NCBI GenBank assembly: GCA_040119125.1
Contig: JBEDTR010000007.1
Coordinates: 186,001-250,000 of the forward strand
Source: Pacificitalea sp040119125
GTDB taxonomy: Bacteria; Pseudomonadota; Alphaproteobacteria; Rhodobacterales; Rhodobacteraceae
Reading direction: 5' to 3'
Length of the DNA stretch: 64,000 bases
In this document: positions 49,252-57,337 of the stretch, piece after piece
Layout of the letters: every line of letters starts with the position of its first letter
How positions within the stretch are numbered: position 1 is the stretch's first letter
Position numbers and translations under genes: made by a program
The notes under the pieces: model-generated
What the model saw: the letters and a program-made list of their open reading frames with translations, nothing else
Told to the model about the DNA's origin: nothing
Database searches by the model: none

Positions 49252-50289
49252 TCAGGCGTAAGCGGCGGAAAACGCGCCTTCATGGCCGATTTCAGAGATG
49301 TCGAAACTCGGCTGCCACGGTTTCGCTTCGGCGGCGGTCAGCGTGCTGAGGCGGCGCAGGCGTTGCAGGCCATCGGCCTCAAGCGAGCCGCGCACCGCAT
49401 CGGTGTCCGGGAAATGCGACACAACCGAATCGAGCCAGATGGTGCGCCCGGCCAGAAAACCCTGCGCGCCTGCGGCATAGGAATATTGCAGCACCCGCTC
49501 GAACTGCTCCGGCGCGGCACCGCCAGACAGCATGACCCATGGCGCACCAGCGGCGGCACAGATCGCGCCGACCTCCTCAAAGGCGCGGGCGGCGTCCTTA
49601 TGGGCGGCGCTGCCATCGAGCGGCGGCAGGGAGGCGGCGGGCAGCGGGGTCTCCAGCTTGAACAGATCGACGCCGTATTCCGGCTTGGCGAATTCGCGGA
49701 CGCTTTCGATCACCATATCCGCGCGCTTGTCACCGGATTCGACGTAATCGGTGGTATGGGCCGCGCTGTCGGGGAAGGGATAGACCAGCAATTCCAGCAC
49801 ATAAGGCAGGTCATGGCGGCGGCATTCGGCCCCCACGGCGCGGACGTAATCGCGCTGATGGGCCAGAACCTCCGGGCTGGCATCGGGGCGATACCAAGCC
49901 AGCACCTTGACCGCGTCCCCGCCAATACGGCGGATCTTGTCGACGCTCCAATTATCGATGGAGCGGCTCTTGCGACCCTCGGCGCCGTCCTCAAAACGGT
50001 GCTCTTCAAGCGTGACGATCATGCCGGTGCTCGACGGCAGGATGTCGATGGCGGCGGGAATGGCGAAATTCGGGTCAAGCAGCATCGAGCTTGCATCCTT
50101 TGCCAGCGCCTCAACCAGCAGCCGTTTGGCGGTCAGCATTTCCTTGAAGCTGACCTCATCCACGCTGACGCCACGGGCCTGAGCGATGGCGTTGAACAGC
50201 GGCGGGCGCTGATCCAGGGCGACCATCGTGAAATAGCCGTCGGCATTGGCCAGACGGGTCAGGCCGCGCTGTTTTCCGAAAGTGGTCAT
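49252..50289 (-). CDS. Class I aldolase, tagatose-bisphosphate/sulfofructose-phosphate aldolase family (LacD/YihT-like)
   Basis: A 345-residue Schiff-base aldolase. TMVALDQR near residue 21, KVLAWYRPDASPE, the Schiff-base Lys211 in DLFKLETPL, and PWVMLSGGA with GAQGFLAGRTIW are in the positions seen in LacD and in E. coli YihT, which cleaves 6-deoxy-6-sulfofructose-1-phosphate. It is about 50 residues longer than YihT and close to LacD length. Its ATG overlaps the kinase stop. Followed by a terminator, it is the last gene of the operon. Pairing with a YihV-like kinase and an aldehyde dehydrogenase suggests that the non-DHAP product is a free aldehyde, as with sulfolactaldehyde. Confidence 0.82.
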   Translation of the reverse strand: MTTFGKQRGLTRLANADGYFTMVALDQRPPLFNAIAQARGVSVDEVSFKEMLTAKRLLVEALAKDASSMLLDPNFAIPAAIDILPSSTGMIVTLEEHRFEDGAEGRKSRSIDNWSVDKIRRIGGDAVKVLAWYRPDASPEVLAHQRDYVRAVGAECRRHDLPYVLELLVYPFPDSAAHTTDYVESGDKRADMVIESVREFAKPEYGVDLFKLETPLPAASLPPLDGSAAHKDAARAFEEVGAICAAAGAPWVMLSGGAAPEQFERVLQYSYAAGAQGFLAGRTIWLDSVVSHFPDTDAVRGSLEADGLQRLRRLSTLTAAEAKPWQPSFDISEIGHEGAFSAAYA

Positions 50290-51209
50290 GGGTGTTGTCT
50301 CCATAGCGTCAGTGTTTCTGCGAGTCCGGGGATGCCCCCGCGCCCGCCGGGTTTGGTGCATTTCAAAGCGGCAGCCGCCGCGGCAAAGGCCATCGCGTCG
50401 GCCACGGCCAGCCCGGCGCCGAGCGCCAGCGCATAGGCGCCGTGGAACACGTCGCCCGCGCCATTGGTGTCGCGCACGGTGACCGGGAGGGCGGGCCGGT
50501 GGCCCGGCGTGCCATCGGCAAGCCAATCGACCCCTGCCGCGCCACGGGTCACAGCGGCGACACGGCATCCGCGCGCCGCGATCCGGTCGAGCGGACGGTC
50601 GGTGCCGGCGTAACGGGCCAGCGACGGCTCGGAGAAGATCGCGTGATCGGTCAGCGGCAACAGCCGGTCAAAGACCTCTGGTTCCGACACTTCGGCATCC
50701 AAAACGGTGGGCACGCCCGCCGCGCGCGCCAGTCGAAACGCATGCTCCGCCCCATCGGGCCAGCGCGGATCGGCCAGCACGGCATGTTGCGCCGCGATTT
50801 GATCGGCGGGCAGCCAACCGGGATCGTCGGGCAGGTCCGCGCCGCGAAAATTGACGATCATGCGCTCGCCCTGACCGTCAACGATGACACCGGAGATCGA
50901 CGATTGCGCGCCCTCGACCAGCCGCATCTGGGTGATGTCGACGCCTTCGCCAGAAAGCTCGCGCTGCATCATGCGCCCGGCATCATCCGCCCCGGCCCGG
51001 CCCAGAAACAGCGCCTGCCCGCCCAGCCGCGCCACGGCGACAGCGGCGGTCGCGGCCATGCCCCCGCCCACGGAGGCAAAGCCATCGGCGCGGAATTTGC
51101 CAGCCGCGTTGGGCAGGTGATCCGCATGCCAGATGTGGTCAAGCGCGGTCATGCCGACACAGGCCACGCGCGGCTGCGCGTCCACAGGATATGCGGCGGC
51201 TCCGGTCAC
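50286..51209 (-). CDS. PfkB-family carbohydrate kinase, YihV-like (predicted sulfofructose or ketose kinase)
   Basis: A 307-residue ribokinase-fold kinase. It has VGGGMAATAAVAVARLGGQA near residue 47 and the ATP/catalytic motif DTNGAGDVFHG. From memory it resembles E. coli YihV throughout (RVACVGMTALDHI; LSDHAAFSEP-like TDHAIFSEPSLAR; ALKCTKPGGRGGIP). Lys38, Asn120 and Arg149 fall at a constant offset of 11 from YihV Lys27, Asn109 and Arg138, which I recall as the residues holding the sulfonate. It overlaps the aldolase and aldehyde dehydrogenase genes by 4 bp each. A general fructokinase or ketohexokinase role remains possible. Confidence 0.83.
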   Translation of the reverse strand: MTGAAAYPVDAQPRVACVGMTALDHIWHADHLPNAAGKFRADGFASVGGGMAATAAVAVARLGGQALFLGRAGADDAGRMMQRELSGEGVDITQMRLVEGAQSSISGVIVDGQGERMIVNFRGADLPDDPGWLPADQIAAQHAVLADPRWPDGAEHAFRLARAAGVPTVLDAEVSEPEVFDRLLPLTDHAIFSEPSLARYAGTDRPLDRIAARGCRVAAVTRGAAGVDWLADGTPGHRPALPVTVRDTNGAGDVFHGAYALALGAGLAVADAMAFAAAAAALKCTKPGGRGGIPGLAETLTLWRQHP

Positions 51210-52669
51210 AGGCCCGCCACGCAGAGGTATTTGATCTCCAGATATTCCTCGATGCCGTATTTCGATCCTTCCCGGCCAAGCCCCGATTGCTTGAACCCAC
51301 CGAAAGGCGCGGCCTCATTGGCGATGATGCCCGTGTTGACGCCGACGATGCCGGCCTCCAGCGCCTCCCCCACCCGGAAGGTGCGGGCCAGATCGCGGGT
51401 GTAGAAATAGGCGGCGAGGCCGAACTCGGTATCATTGGCCATCGTCAGCGCCTCGGCCTCGGTCTTGAACGCGATGACGGGGGCGAGCGGCGCGAAGGTT
51501 TCCTCATGCGCCAGCAGCATGTTCTGCGTCACGCCTTTCAGGACGGTGGGTTGGAAATAACTGCCGCCTAGCGCATGGCGCGCGCCGCCGCTGACCAGTT
51601 CTGCGCCTTGGTCGAGCGCGTCGCGCAGATGGGTTTCCATCTTGTCCACGGCGGCCATGTCGATGAGCGGCCCCTGATCGGTCCCGGCCTCCGTCCCCGG
51701 TCCGACCTGCAATTTGGCGGCAGCTGCCCCCAGTTTTTCCGCGAATGCATCAGCGATGCTGTCATGCACATAGATGCGGTTGGCGCAGACGCAGGTCTGG
51801 CCGGAATTGCGGAATTTGGCGATCATCGCGCCTTCGACGGCGGCGTCCAGATCGGCATCCTCGAACACAAGAAACGGCGCGTTACCACCCAGTTCCAGCG
51901 AGAGCCGCTTGATGTCATCGGCGCTTTCACGGATCAGCCAGCGCCCCACTTCGGTCGAGCCGGTAAAGCTGATCTTGGCCACATCGGGATTGGTGCAGAA
52001 TTCAGTGCCGATCTGCGAGGCCTTGCCGGTGACGACCTGAAAAATGCCGTCAGGCACGCCCGCCCGTTCGGCCAGCACGGCCAGCGACAGCGCCGAAAGC
52101 GGCGTCTGGGAGGCCGGTTTGACGATGATCGGGCAGCCTGCGGCCAGCGCCGGACCGGCCTTGCGCGTGATCATGCCATTGGGAAAATTCCACGGGGTGA
52201 TCGCGGCGCAGACGCCGATGGGCTGTTTCAGGACCAGCACGCGGCGGTCGGCGGAGGGTGACGGGATCACATCGCCATAGACGCGCTTGGCCTCCTCCGC
52301 GAACCATTCCAGATAGGCGGCGTTGGCGATGATCTCACCGCGTGCTTCCGCCAGCGGCTTGCCCTGTTCGGCGGTCAGAATCTTCGCAAGGTCATCGGCA
52401 TTTTCGACGATCAGATCGTGCCAGCGGCGTAGGATCGCGGCGCGGTCCTTGGCCGGGCGCGCAGCCCATGCGGGCATGGCGTCGCGGGCGGCGGCGATTG
52501 CCTCGCGCAGGGTCTCGACGGGCAGCGAGGGCACGGTGGCCACGGTGCTGCCATCGGCGGGGTTGGTCACCGCAATGCCTGCGACGCCGTCCTCGGCCCG
52601 CAGCCAACGCCCCGCCACGCGGCAGGCATCGGTAAAGAGCGAAGGGTCGGAAAGAGAAAGATCGGTCAT
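51206..52669 (-). CDS. NAD(P)-dependent aldehyde dehydrogenase, GabD-like (predicted sulfolactaldehyde dehydrogenase)
   Basis: A 487-residue aldehyde dehydrogenase nearest to succinate-semialdehyde dehydrogenase. Landmarks are ITPWNFPNGMITRK, FTGSTEVGRWLI, LELGGNAPFLVF with the general-base Glu, the catalytic Cys in NSGQTCVCANR (near residue 291), EETFAPLAPVI and PFGGFKQSGLGREGS. In the sulfo-ED pathway a GabD-like enzyme oxidises sulfolactaldehyde to sulfolactate. Here the gene overlaps the kinase gene by 4 bp and lies in the operon of a ketose kinase and aldolase, which would otherwise not need an aldehyde dehydrogenase. Substrate is inferred. Confidence 0.87.
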   Translation of the reverse strand: MTDLSLSDPSLFTDACRVAGRWLRAEDGVAGIAVTNPADGSTVATVPSLPVETLREAIAAARDAMPAWAARPAKDRAAILRRWHDLIVENADDLAKILTAEQGKPLAEARGEIIANAAYLEWFAEEAKRVYGDVIPSPSADRRVLVLKQPIGVCAAITPWNFPNGMITRKAGPALAAGCPIIVKPASQTPLSALSLAVLAERAGVPDGIFQVVTGKASQIGTEFCTNPDVAKISFTGSTEVGRWLIRESADDIKRLSLELGGNAPFLVFEDADLDAAVEGAMIAKFRNSGQTCVCANRIYVHDSIADAFAEKLGAAAAKLQVGPGTEAGTDQGPLIDMAAVDKMETHLRDALDQGAELVSGGARHALGGSYFQPTVLKGVTQNMLLAHEETFAPLAPVIAFKTEAEALTMANDTEFGLAAYFYTRDLARTFRVGEALEAGIVGVNTGIIANEAAPFGGFKQSGLGREGSKYGIEEYLEIKYLCVAGL

Positions 52670-53751
52670 GCCAGTTCCTTCTGACGCTGGCGGATCGCCG
52701 CGCCGGTTTTGGGATCAAACAGATGTGCCTTATCCATCGCGATGCGGACGCTCAGGCGGCCATGGGCGTCGACCCGATGATCGGGCGGCACGGTGGCGAT
52801 GACCCGCTCGCCCGCGAGGGTGAAATGCACCAGCGTCTCGGAGCCCAGCGGCTCGGTCAGCGTGACCTCGACGCTCAGCGCATCCGGGTCGGTGTCGCTG
52901 ACGATGAAATGTTCGGGCCGCACGCCCAGCACGACCTGTGCGTCGTCACGCAGGGTAACGCCCGGTGGCAGCGGCTGCGAACTGCCATCCGCCAGATGCA
53001 GACGCCCGGCGCGGTGGGTGACGGTGTTGAAGTTCATCGCGGGCGAGCCGATGAACCCGGCCACGAACTGGTTCACGGGGCGGTTATAGACCTCCTCCGG
53101 GGTGCCGACCTGCTGGATTTCGCCCTCCTTCAGCACCACGATCCGGTCGGCCATGGTCATGGCTTCGACCTGATCGTGGGTGACGAACACCATCGTGGTC
53201 TTGAGCTTCTCCGACAGGGCCTTGATTTCGGCGCGGACCTGCGCGCGCAGCTTGGCGTCGAGGTTCGACAGCGGCTCATCAAACAGGAACACACGCGGAT
53301 TGCGGACGATGGCGCGGCCCATGGCGACGCGCTGACGCTGCCCGCCTGACAGCGCTTTGGGGCGGCGGTCCAGCAGTTTGCCAATATCGAGAAGCCGCGC
53401 GGCATTATCGACCCGCTCCGCGATCTCGGCCTTAGGCATGCCGCGCATTTCCAGCGCGAACCCCATGTTCTGGCGCACGGTCATATGCGGGTAGAGCGCG
53501 TAATCCTGAAACACCATCGCAATGTCGCGGCGCGAGGGCGGGACGTCATTGACCAGATCGTCACCGATATACAGCTCGCCGCCGCTGGTAGGCTCCAACC
53601 CGGCCAGCACCCGCAGCAATGTGGATTTGCCACAGCCCGAAGGCCCTACAAGCACCACGAATTCAGTGTCATGGATTTCGAGCGACAGTTCGGGAATGAC
53701 AGTCGCCGCGCCGTAGCGCTTGACCAGGTTCTTCATGGTGATCGAAGCCAT
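52666..53751 (-). CDS. ABC transporter ATP-binding protein, sugar type (MalK/UgpC)
   Basis: A 361-residue ATPase. Walker A is GPSGCGKST, the Q-loop is MVFQDYALYPHM, the signature is LSGGQRQRVAMGRAI, Walker B is VFLFDEPLSNLDAKLR and the switch His is in VFVTHDQVEAM. The C-terminal TOBE/regulatory domain (LGVRPEHFIV) is typical of the CUT1 family, which imports di- and oligosaccharides, glycerol phosphate and polyols. It energises the permeases at 54761-56492. Overlaps of 4 bp and 1 bp tie it to its neighbours. Confidence 0.95.
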   Translation of the reverse strand: MASITMKNLVKRYGAATVIPELSLEIHDTEFVVLVGPSGCGKSTLLRVLAGLEPTSGGELYIGDDLVNDVPPSRRDIAMVFQDYALYPHMTVRQNMGFALEMRGMPKAEIAERVDNAARLLDIGKLLDRRPKALSGGQRQRVAMGRAIVRNPRVFLFDEPLSNLDAKLRAQVRAEIKALSEKLKTTMVFVTHDQVEAMTMADRIVVLKEGEIQQVGTPEEVYNRPVNQFVAGFIGSPAMNFNTVTHRAGRLHLADGSSQPLPPGVTLRDDAQVVLGVRPEHFIVSDTDPDALSVEVTLTEPLGSETLVHFTLAGERVIATVPPDHRVDAHGRLSVRIAMDKAHLFDPKTGAAIRQRQKELA

Positions 53752-54764
53752 CAGCGATCCTCCTCAGGGAAGGCCAGCACGGGCTTGATCAGCCCGCCTT
53801 GCGCAAATTCAGCGAATTTCTCGGGCAGCGCGTCGAGCCCGAAACGGTCGTCCACCAGACGCGCATAGGCGTCACGATGGGCGCGCAGCAGCGCGACATT
53901 GGGGGTGAAATCGCCCTTCGGGAAATAGAAGGTCCGCAGCATGATGAAATCCTTGCGGCGGAACACCGGGCCTTCCTGGATCTGCCAGGGCGCGGGGTTT
54001 TCGCCCACCAGCACGATCACGCCCTTGGGCAGGATCAATTCAATGGCCAGATCGCGCGCCGCATGGGCACCGGAACATTCAAGGATCAGGTCGAAGCGCT
54101 GCGCGCGGTCGCCCACCGGCACGGCGATGCCGCCGAATTCTTGGGCCAGCGCGATGCGCTCGGGGTTGGGGTCGGACATATGGACCTGTTCATGGCCCAT
54201 GGCCCGCAGCGCCAACAGCACGCCCAGTCCGACAGGCCCGGCCCCGGTCACCAGCACGCGGGGCGTCTGGGTGGCCAGCACGCGCCGCGCCTCGCGCACC
54301 GCATGGGCAGAGGTGCCAATCGTGTCCAGCAGCAGCGGCGCCAGATCCAGCGGAATGTCATCGGGCACCGGCATCAGACAATTGTCGGGCACGCGCAGAT
54401 ATTCGGCATAGCCCCCATCGCGGTTCCACCCGATGAGCGAGGAGACCTCGGTGCACATCTGGGTATTGCCTGCGCGGCAGGTGGCGCAGGTGCCGCAATG
54501 TTCGGGGATGTAGACCGCGCAATGCTGGCCGTCGCGCGGGTGACCCGCCTGCGCGACATGGCCGCAGATCTCATGGCCCGCGACATGGGCCGCGCCCTTG
54601 TGCCACAGCTTGAAATCGGAGCCGCAGAGCGCGGTGCGGCTGACGCGCAGGATCGCCTCGCCGGGGGCGGGTTCGGGGCGCGGCATGTCTGAGACCACGA
54701 TGGCCTCCCCGCCCTGAAAATCGGCGTAGCGCATGGTTGGGGATGCGGTGGGCATGGCGGTCAA
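53751..54764 (-). CDS. Zinc-containing alcohol/polyol dehydrogenase (MDR superfamily)
   Basis: A 337-residue medium-chain dehydrogenase. Catalytic zinc ligands are in RTALCGSDFKLWH and GHEICGHV. The structural zinc loop is CGTCATCRAGNTQMC, and the NAD(P) fold has VTGAGPVGLGVLLAL. It oxidises a secondary alcohol, probably a sugar or polyol, given its place inside an ABC sugar operon between the permease and ATPase genes. In a sulfosugar reading it could oxidise a sulfonated alditol to the ketose that the PfkB kinase accepts. The substrate is unknown. Confidence 0.86.
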   Translation of the reverse strand: MTAMPTASPTMRYADFQGGEAIVVSDMPRPEPAPGEAILRVSRTALCGSDFKLWHKGAAHVAGHEICGHVAQAGHPRDGQHCAVYIPEHCGTCATCRAGNTQMCTEVSSLIGWNRDGGYAEYLRVPDNCLMPVPDDIPLDLAPLLLDTIGTSAHAVREARRVLATQTPRVLVTGAGPVGLGVLLALRAMGHEQVHMSDPNPERIALAQEFGGIAVPVGDRAQRFDLILECSGAHAARDLAIELILPKGVIVLVGENPAPWQIQEGPVFRRKDFIMLRTFYFPKGDFTPNVALLRAHRDAYARLVDDRFGLDALPEKFAEFAQGGLIKPVLAFPEEDR

Positions 54765-55594
54765 CCTTTCACGGCGCCCAGCGTGAGGCCGGAAATCAAC
54801 CAGCGCTGGACAAGGGTTGCAAGGACGAGCGGCGGCAGCGCGATCAGTGTGGCGGCGGCCATCAGCCCGCCCCAGTTGGTCGATCCCTCACCGATGAAAT
54901 TGAACGAAGCCGCGATCAGCGTCTTGGTGTCGGAATTCGACAGGACCAGCGAGAACAGGAAGTAATTCCACGAAAACACGAAGGCGAGGATGGTCGAGAC
55001 GACAAGACCGGAACTGACCAGCGGCAGCGCGATTTTCCAAAACACATAGGCCGGCGAGCAGCCATCGACCTGCGCGGCCTCATAGATCGAGCGGGGGATG
55101 TTGTCGAAGAACGGCAGCAGCACCCAGATCACGATCGGCATGGTGATCACGCCATGGGTCAAGATCAGCGACCAGTAGGAGCCGATCATGTCGAACTGCC
55201 GAAACATCAGATACCACGGCAGCAAAAACAGCGTCCCCGGCGCCATCCGCGCCACCAGCGTGACAATGGCGGGCCATGTGACGCGGGTCCATGACGCGAC
55301 AAAGGCCGCAGGCGCGCCGAAGAGCAGCCCCAAAAACGTGGAGCCCAGCGTGACGATCATGCTGTTGAGCGCGTAGCTCAGAAACGGCGTGCGTTCCGAC
55401 AATGTCGCGTAATTTTCCAGTGTCGGGGTGAACAGAAGCGTCGGCGGATAGGCCGTCACCTCGAAGGATTGCTTGAACGAGGACAGCACCATCCAGAAGG
55501 TCGGCGTGATGACGATGATCCCGGCGATGGTCAGCATGACCGAATTGGCGATCCGTGCGCCACGGTCGGACATCGGGTTTGAAAGAGTGCTCAT
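54761..55594 (-). CDS. ABC sugar permease, MalG type
   Basis: A 277-residue inner-membrane protein with six predicted helices. The EAA loop contacting the ATPase is YEAAQVDGCSPAYVFWKIAL. It belongs to the CUT1 family. It overlaps the Zn-dehydrogenase gene by 4 bp and follows the partner permease after 28 bp. Confidence 0.92.
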   Translation of the reverse strand: MSTLSNPMSDRGARIANSVMLTIAGIIVITPTFWMVLSSFKQSFEVTAYPPTLLFTPTLENYATLSERTPFLSYALNSMIVTLGSTFLGLLFGAPAAFVASWTRVTWPAIVTLVARMAPGTLFLLPWYLMFRQFDMIGSYWSLILTHGVITMPIVIWVLLPFFDNIPRSIYEAAQVDGCSPAYVFWKIALPLVSSGLVVSTILAFVFSWNYFLFSLVLSNSDTKTLIAASFNFIGEGSTNWGGLMAAATLIALPPLVLATLVQRWLISGLTLGAVKG

Positions 55595-55622
55595 GTCAGG
55601 TCTCCGATCTGCGCGGGGGCGC

Positions 55623-56492
55623 TCACCACGCCACTTTCTGGCGCAGCTTGTTGAGCACGATGACCGCGCCGAGGACGATGGTGGACAGGGTGATCATCAG
55701 CGCGCCGGAATAACCCAGCTGGAAGAATTCGAACCCCGTGCGGAAGCCGTAGATATTGAGCGTCAGCGACGCATCGGCAGGGCCGCCCTGTGTGGTGATG
55801 TAGATCAGGTCGAAAAACCGCAGCAGATCGACGCTGCGCAGCACCATCGCGGTCACAAGCGTCGGCAAAAGCAGCGGCAAGGTGATGCGTGTCAGCTTCT
55901 TCCAGCGCGGCGCACCGTCGATTTCGGCGGCCTCATAGACATTGGGCGGCAGGGATTGCAGCCCGCCCAGCACGATCAGCGCGACATAGGGCGTCCACTG
56001 CCACGTATCGATCAGCGCCAGCGTCGGGACGACCAGCGCCGGAGAGGCCAGCCATGTCGAGGGCGGCAACCCGAGTGAGGTCAGCAGGTAGTTCGCCACA
56101 CCCAGCGACGGGTCGAGGATGACGATCCACATCATCCCCGCCACCACTGGCGGCATCATGAAGGGCGAGATGAACAGCGAGCGCAGGATGCCGGGCAGAC
56201 GCTTGGCGTTGAACAGCAAAAGCGCCAGCCACGTCCCAAAGAAAAGCTGCAGCGCCAACGACAGGAAATACAGGTAGAACGTCACCCAGATCCCGTTCCA
56301 GAACTGGCCGTCCTGCACCATGCGGCTGTAATTGCCGCCCCCGGCAAAACGCATACCGCCGGTGGGGGTGGTCGACTGAAAACTGATCCACACCGTGTAG
56401 ATAATCGGAAATGCAATCATGGCGACACAGAAGATGACCGATGGCGCGGCCAGTGCGGTGAGTTGATGTTTCTGGGAATGGGCGCGCATCAC
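55623..56492 (-). CDS. ABC sugar permease, MalF/UgpA type
   Basis: A 289-residue permease with six helices. The N-terminal LTALAAPSVIFCVAMIAFPI and the EAA loop YEAAEIDGAPRWKKLTRITL are standard for this family. A periplasmic loop after the first helix carries SFQSTTPTGGMRFAGGGNY. It pairs with the MalG-type permease. It follows the SDR gene after 8 bp, so two enzymes are interleaved with the transporter genes. Confidence 0.92.
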   Translation of the reverse strand: MMRAHSQKHQLTALAAPSVIFCVAMIAFPIIYTVWISFQSTTPTGGMRFAGGGNYSRMVQDGQFWNGIWVTFYLYFLSLALQLFFGTWLALLLFNAKRLPGILRSLFISPFMMPPVVAGMMWIVILDPSLGVANYLLTSLGLPPSTWLASPALVVPTLALIDTWQWTPYVALIVLGGLQSLPPNVYEAAEIDGAPRWKKLTRITLPLLLPTLVTAMVLRSVDLLRFFDLIYITTQGGPADASLTLNIYGFRTGFEFFQLGYSGALMITLSTIVLGAVIVLNKLRQKVAW

Positions 56493-56500
56493 GTCCTCCG

Positions 56501-57235
56501 TCAGCTGGCGAGAAAGCCGCCATCGACCGCGTAGACCGATCCGGTCACATAGCGGGAGGCAGGCATGGCAAGGAAAGCGACGGCGCCGGCGACATCTTTG
56601 GGCTGACCCCAGCGTTTGAGGGCGGTGCGGTCGGCGATGCGCTCGTAATGGGCCGGATCGGCGCGGCCCTCGGCATTCATCTCGGTCTCGATAAAGCCCG
56701 GTGAGATCGCGTTTACCCGGATGCCGTCAGGGGCCCAGGCATGGGCCAGCGCGCGGGTGACCATCACCACCCCGGCCTTGCTGGCGCAATAGCCCGGCAG
56801 GCGCGGCAGCGCGCGTTCGGCATTCATCGATGCGATATTGACGATAGCACCGCCCGCCGCCGCCAGAGCGGAGCGAAAGGCGACGCAGGCGGAAAATGTC
56901 CCCGTCAGGTTCACATCGATCACCTGCCGGAATGTCTGAATGTCATATTCCGCGTCGCGCCGCAGGATGCCCGCGCAATTGATCAGCACATCCAGACGCG
57001 CGACCCCGGCGGCAAACCGTGTCATGGCGTCGTCGTCGGTCACGTCGAGCACGGCGCAGGTGATCCCGGCCAGATCGCGCAGACCGCTTTGAGCGATCTC
57101 GCTTTCGCTGGCGCCGGTAATCGTGACCTCGGCCCCCAGCTGGAGGAATTGCCGCGCGATGGCGCTGCCAATCCCGCCCGTGCCGCCGATGATGACAACA
57201 GAGGTTTGCGCAGGCAGAGAGAATGGTTCGGCCAT
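56501..57235 (-). CDS. Short-chain dehydrogenase/reductase (sugar/polyol type)
   Basis: A 244-residue SDR. The cofactor motif is IIGGTGGIGSAIARQF, then INCAGIL, the catalytic Ser in VNIASMNAE and the YCASK catalytic pair, with NAISPGFIETEM after it. The lack of an acidic residue right after beta-2 (TITGASESE) leaves NAD versus NADP open. Lying between the binding-protein and permease genes, it likely acts on the transported compound first. Polyol and sugar dehydrogenases of sorbitol-type loci are similar in place, and sulfoquinovose dehydrogenase of sulfo-ED is also an SDR. Confidence 0.87.
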   Translation of the reverse strand: MAEPFSLPAQTSVVIIGGTGGIGSAIARQFLQLGAEVTITGASESEIAQSGLRDLAGITCAVLDVTDDDAMTRFAAGVARLDVLINCAGILRRDAEYDIQTFRQVIDVNLTGTFSACVAFRSALAAAGGAIVNIASMNAERALPRLPGYCASKAGVVMVTRALAHAWAPDGIRVNAISPGFIETEMNAEGRADPAHYERIADRTALKRWGQPKDVAGAVAFLAMPASRYVTGSVYAVDGGFLAS

Positions 57236-57291
57236 GGTGAAAACCGCTCCGTCAGGGTCAGAAATGTCTGGGTGTGGCGTGGACAGAAAGC

Positions 57292-57324
57292 CCGCCCGGC
57301 CATCGCGATGCGGCAGCCGGGCGG
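57292..57324 (-). terminator. Perfect hairpin after the ABC binding-protein gene
   Basis: CCGCCCGGC (57292-57300) pairs with GCCGGGCGG (57316-57324) over a 15-nt loop that itself contains the palindrome CATCGCGATG. It lies 14 bp downstream of the binding-protein stop on the minus strand and is followed by GCTTTC. It likely sets a high ratio of binding protein to membrane subunits. Confidence 0.6.
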
Positions 57325-57337
57325 TCAGGGGGAGACC

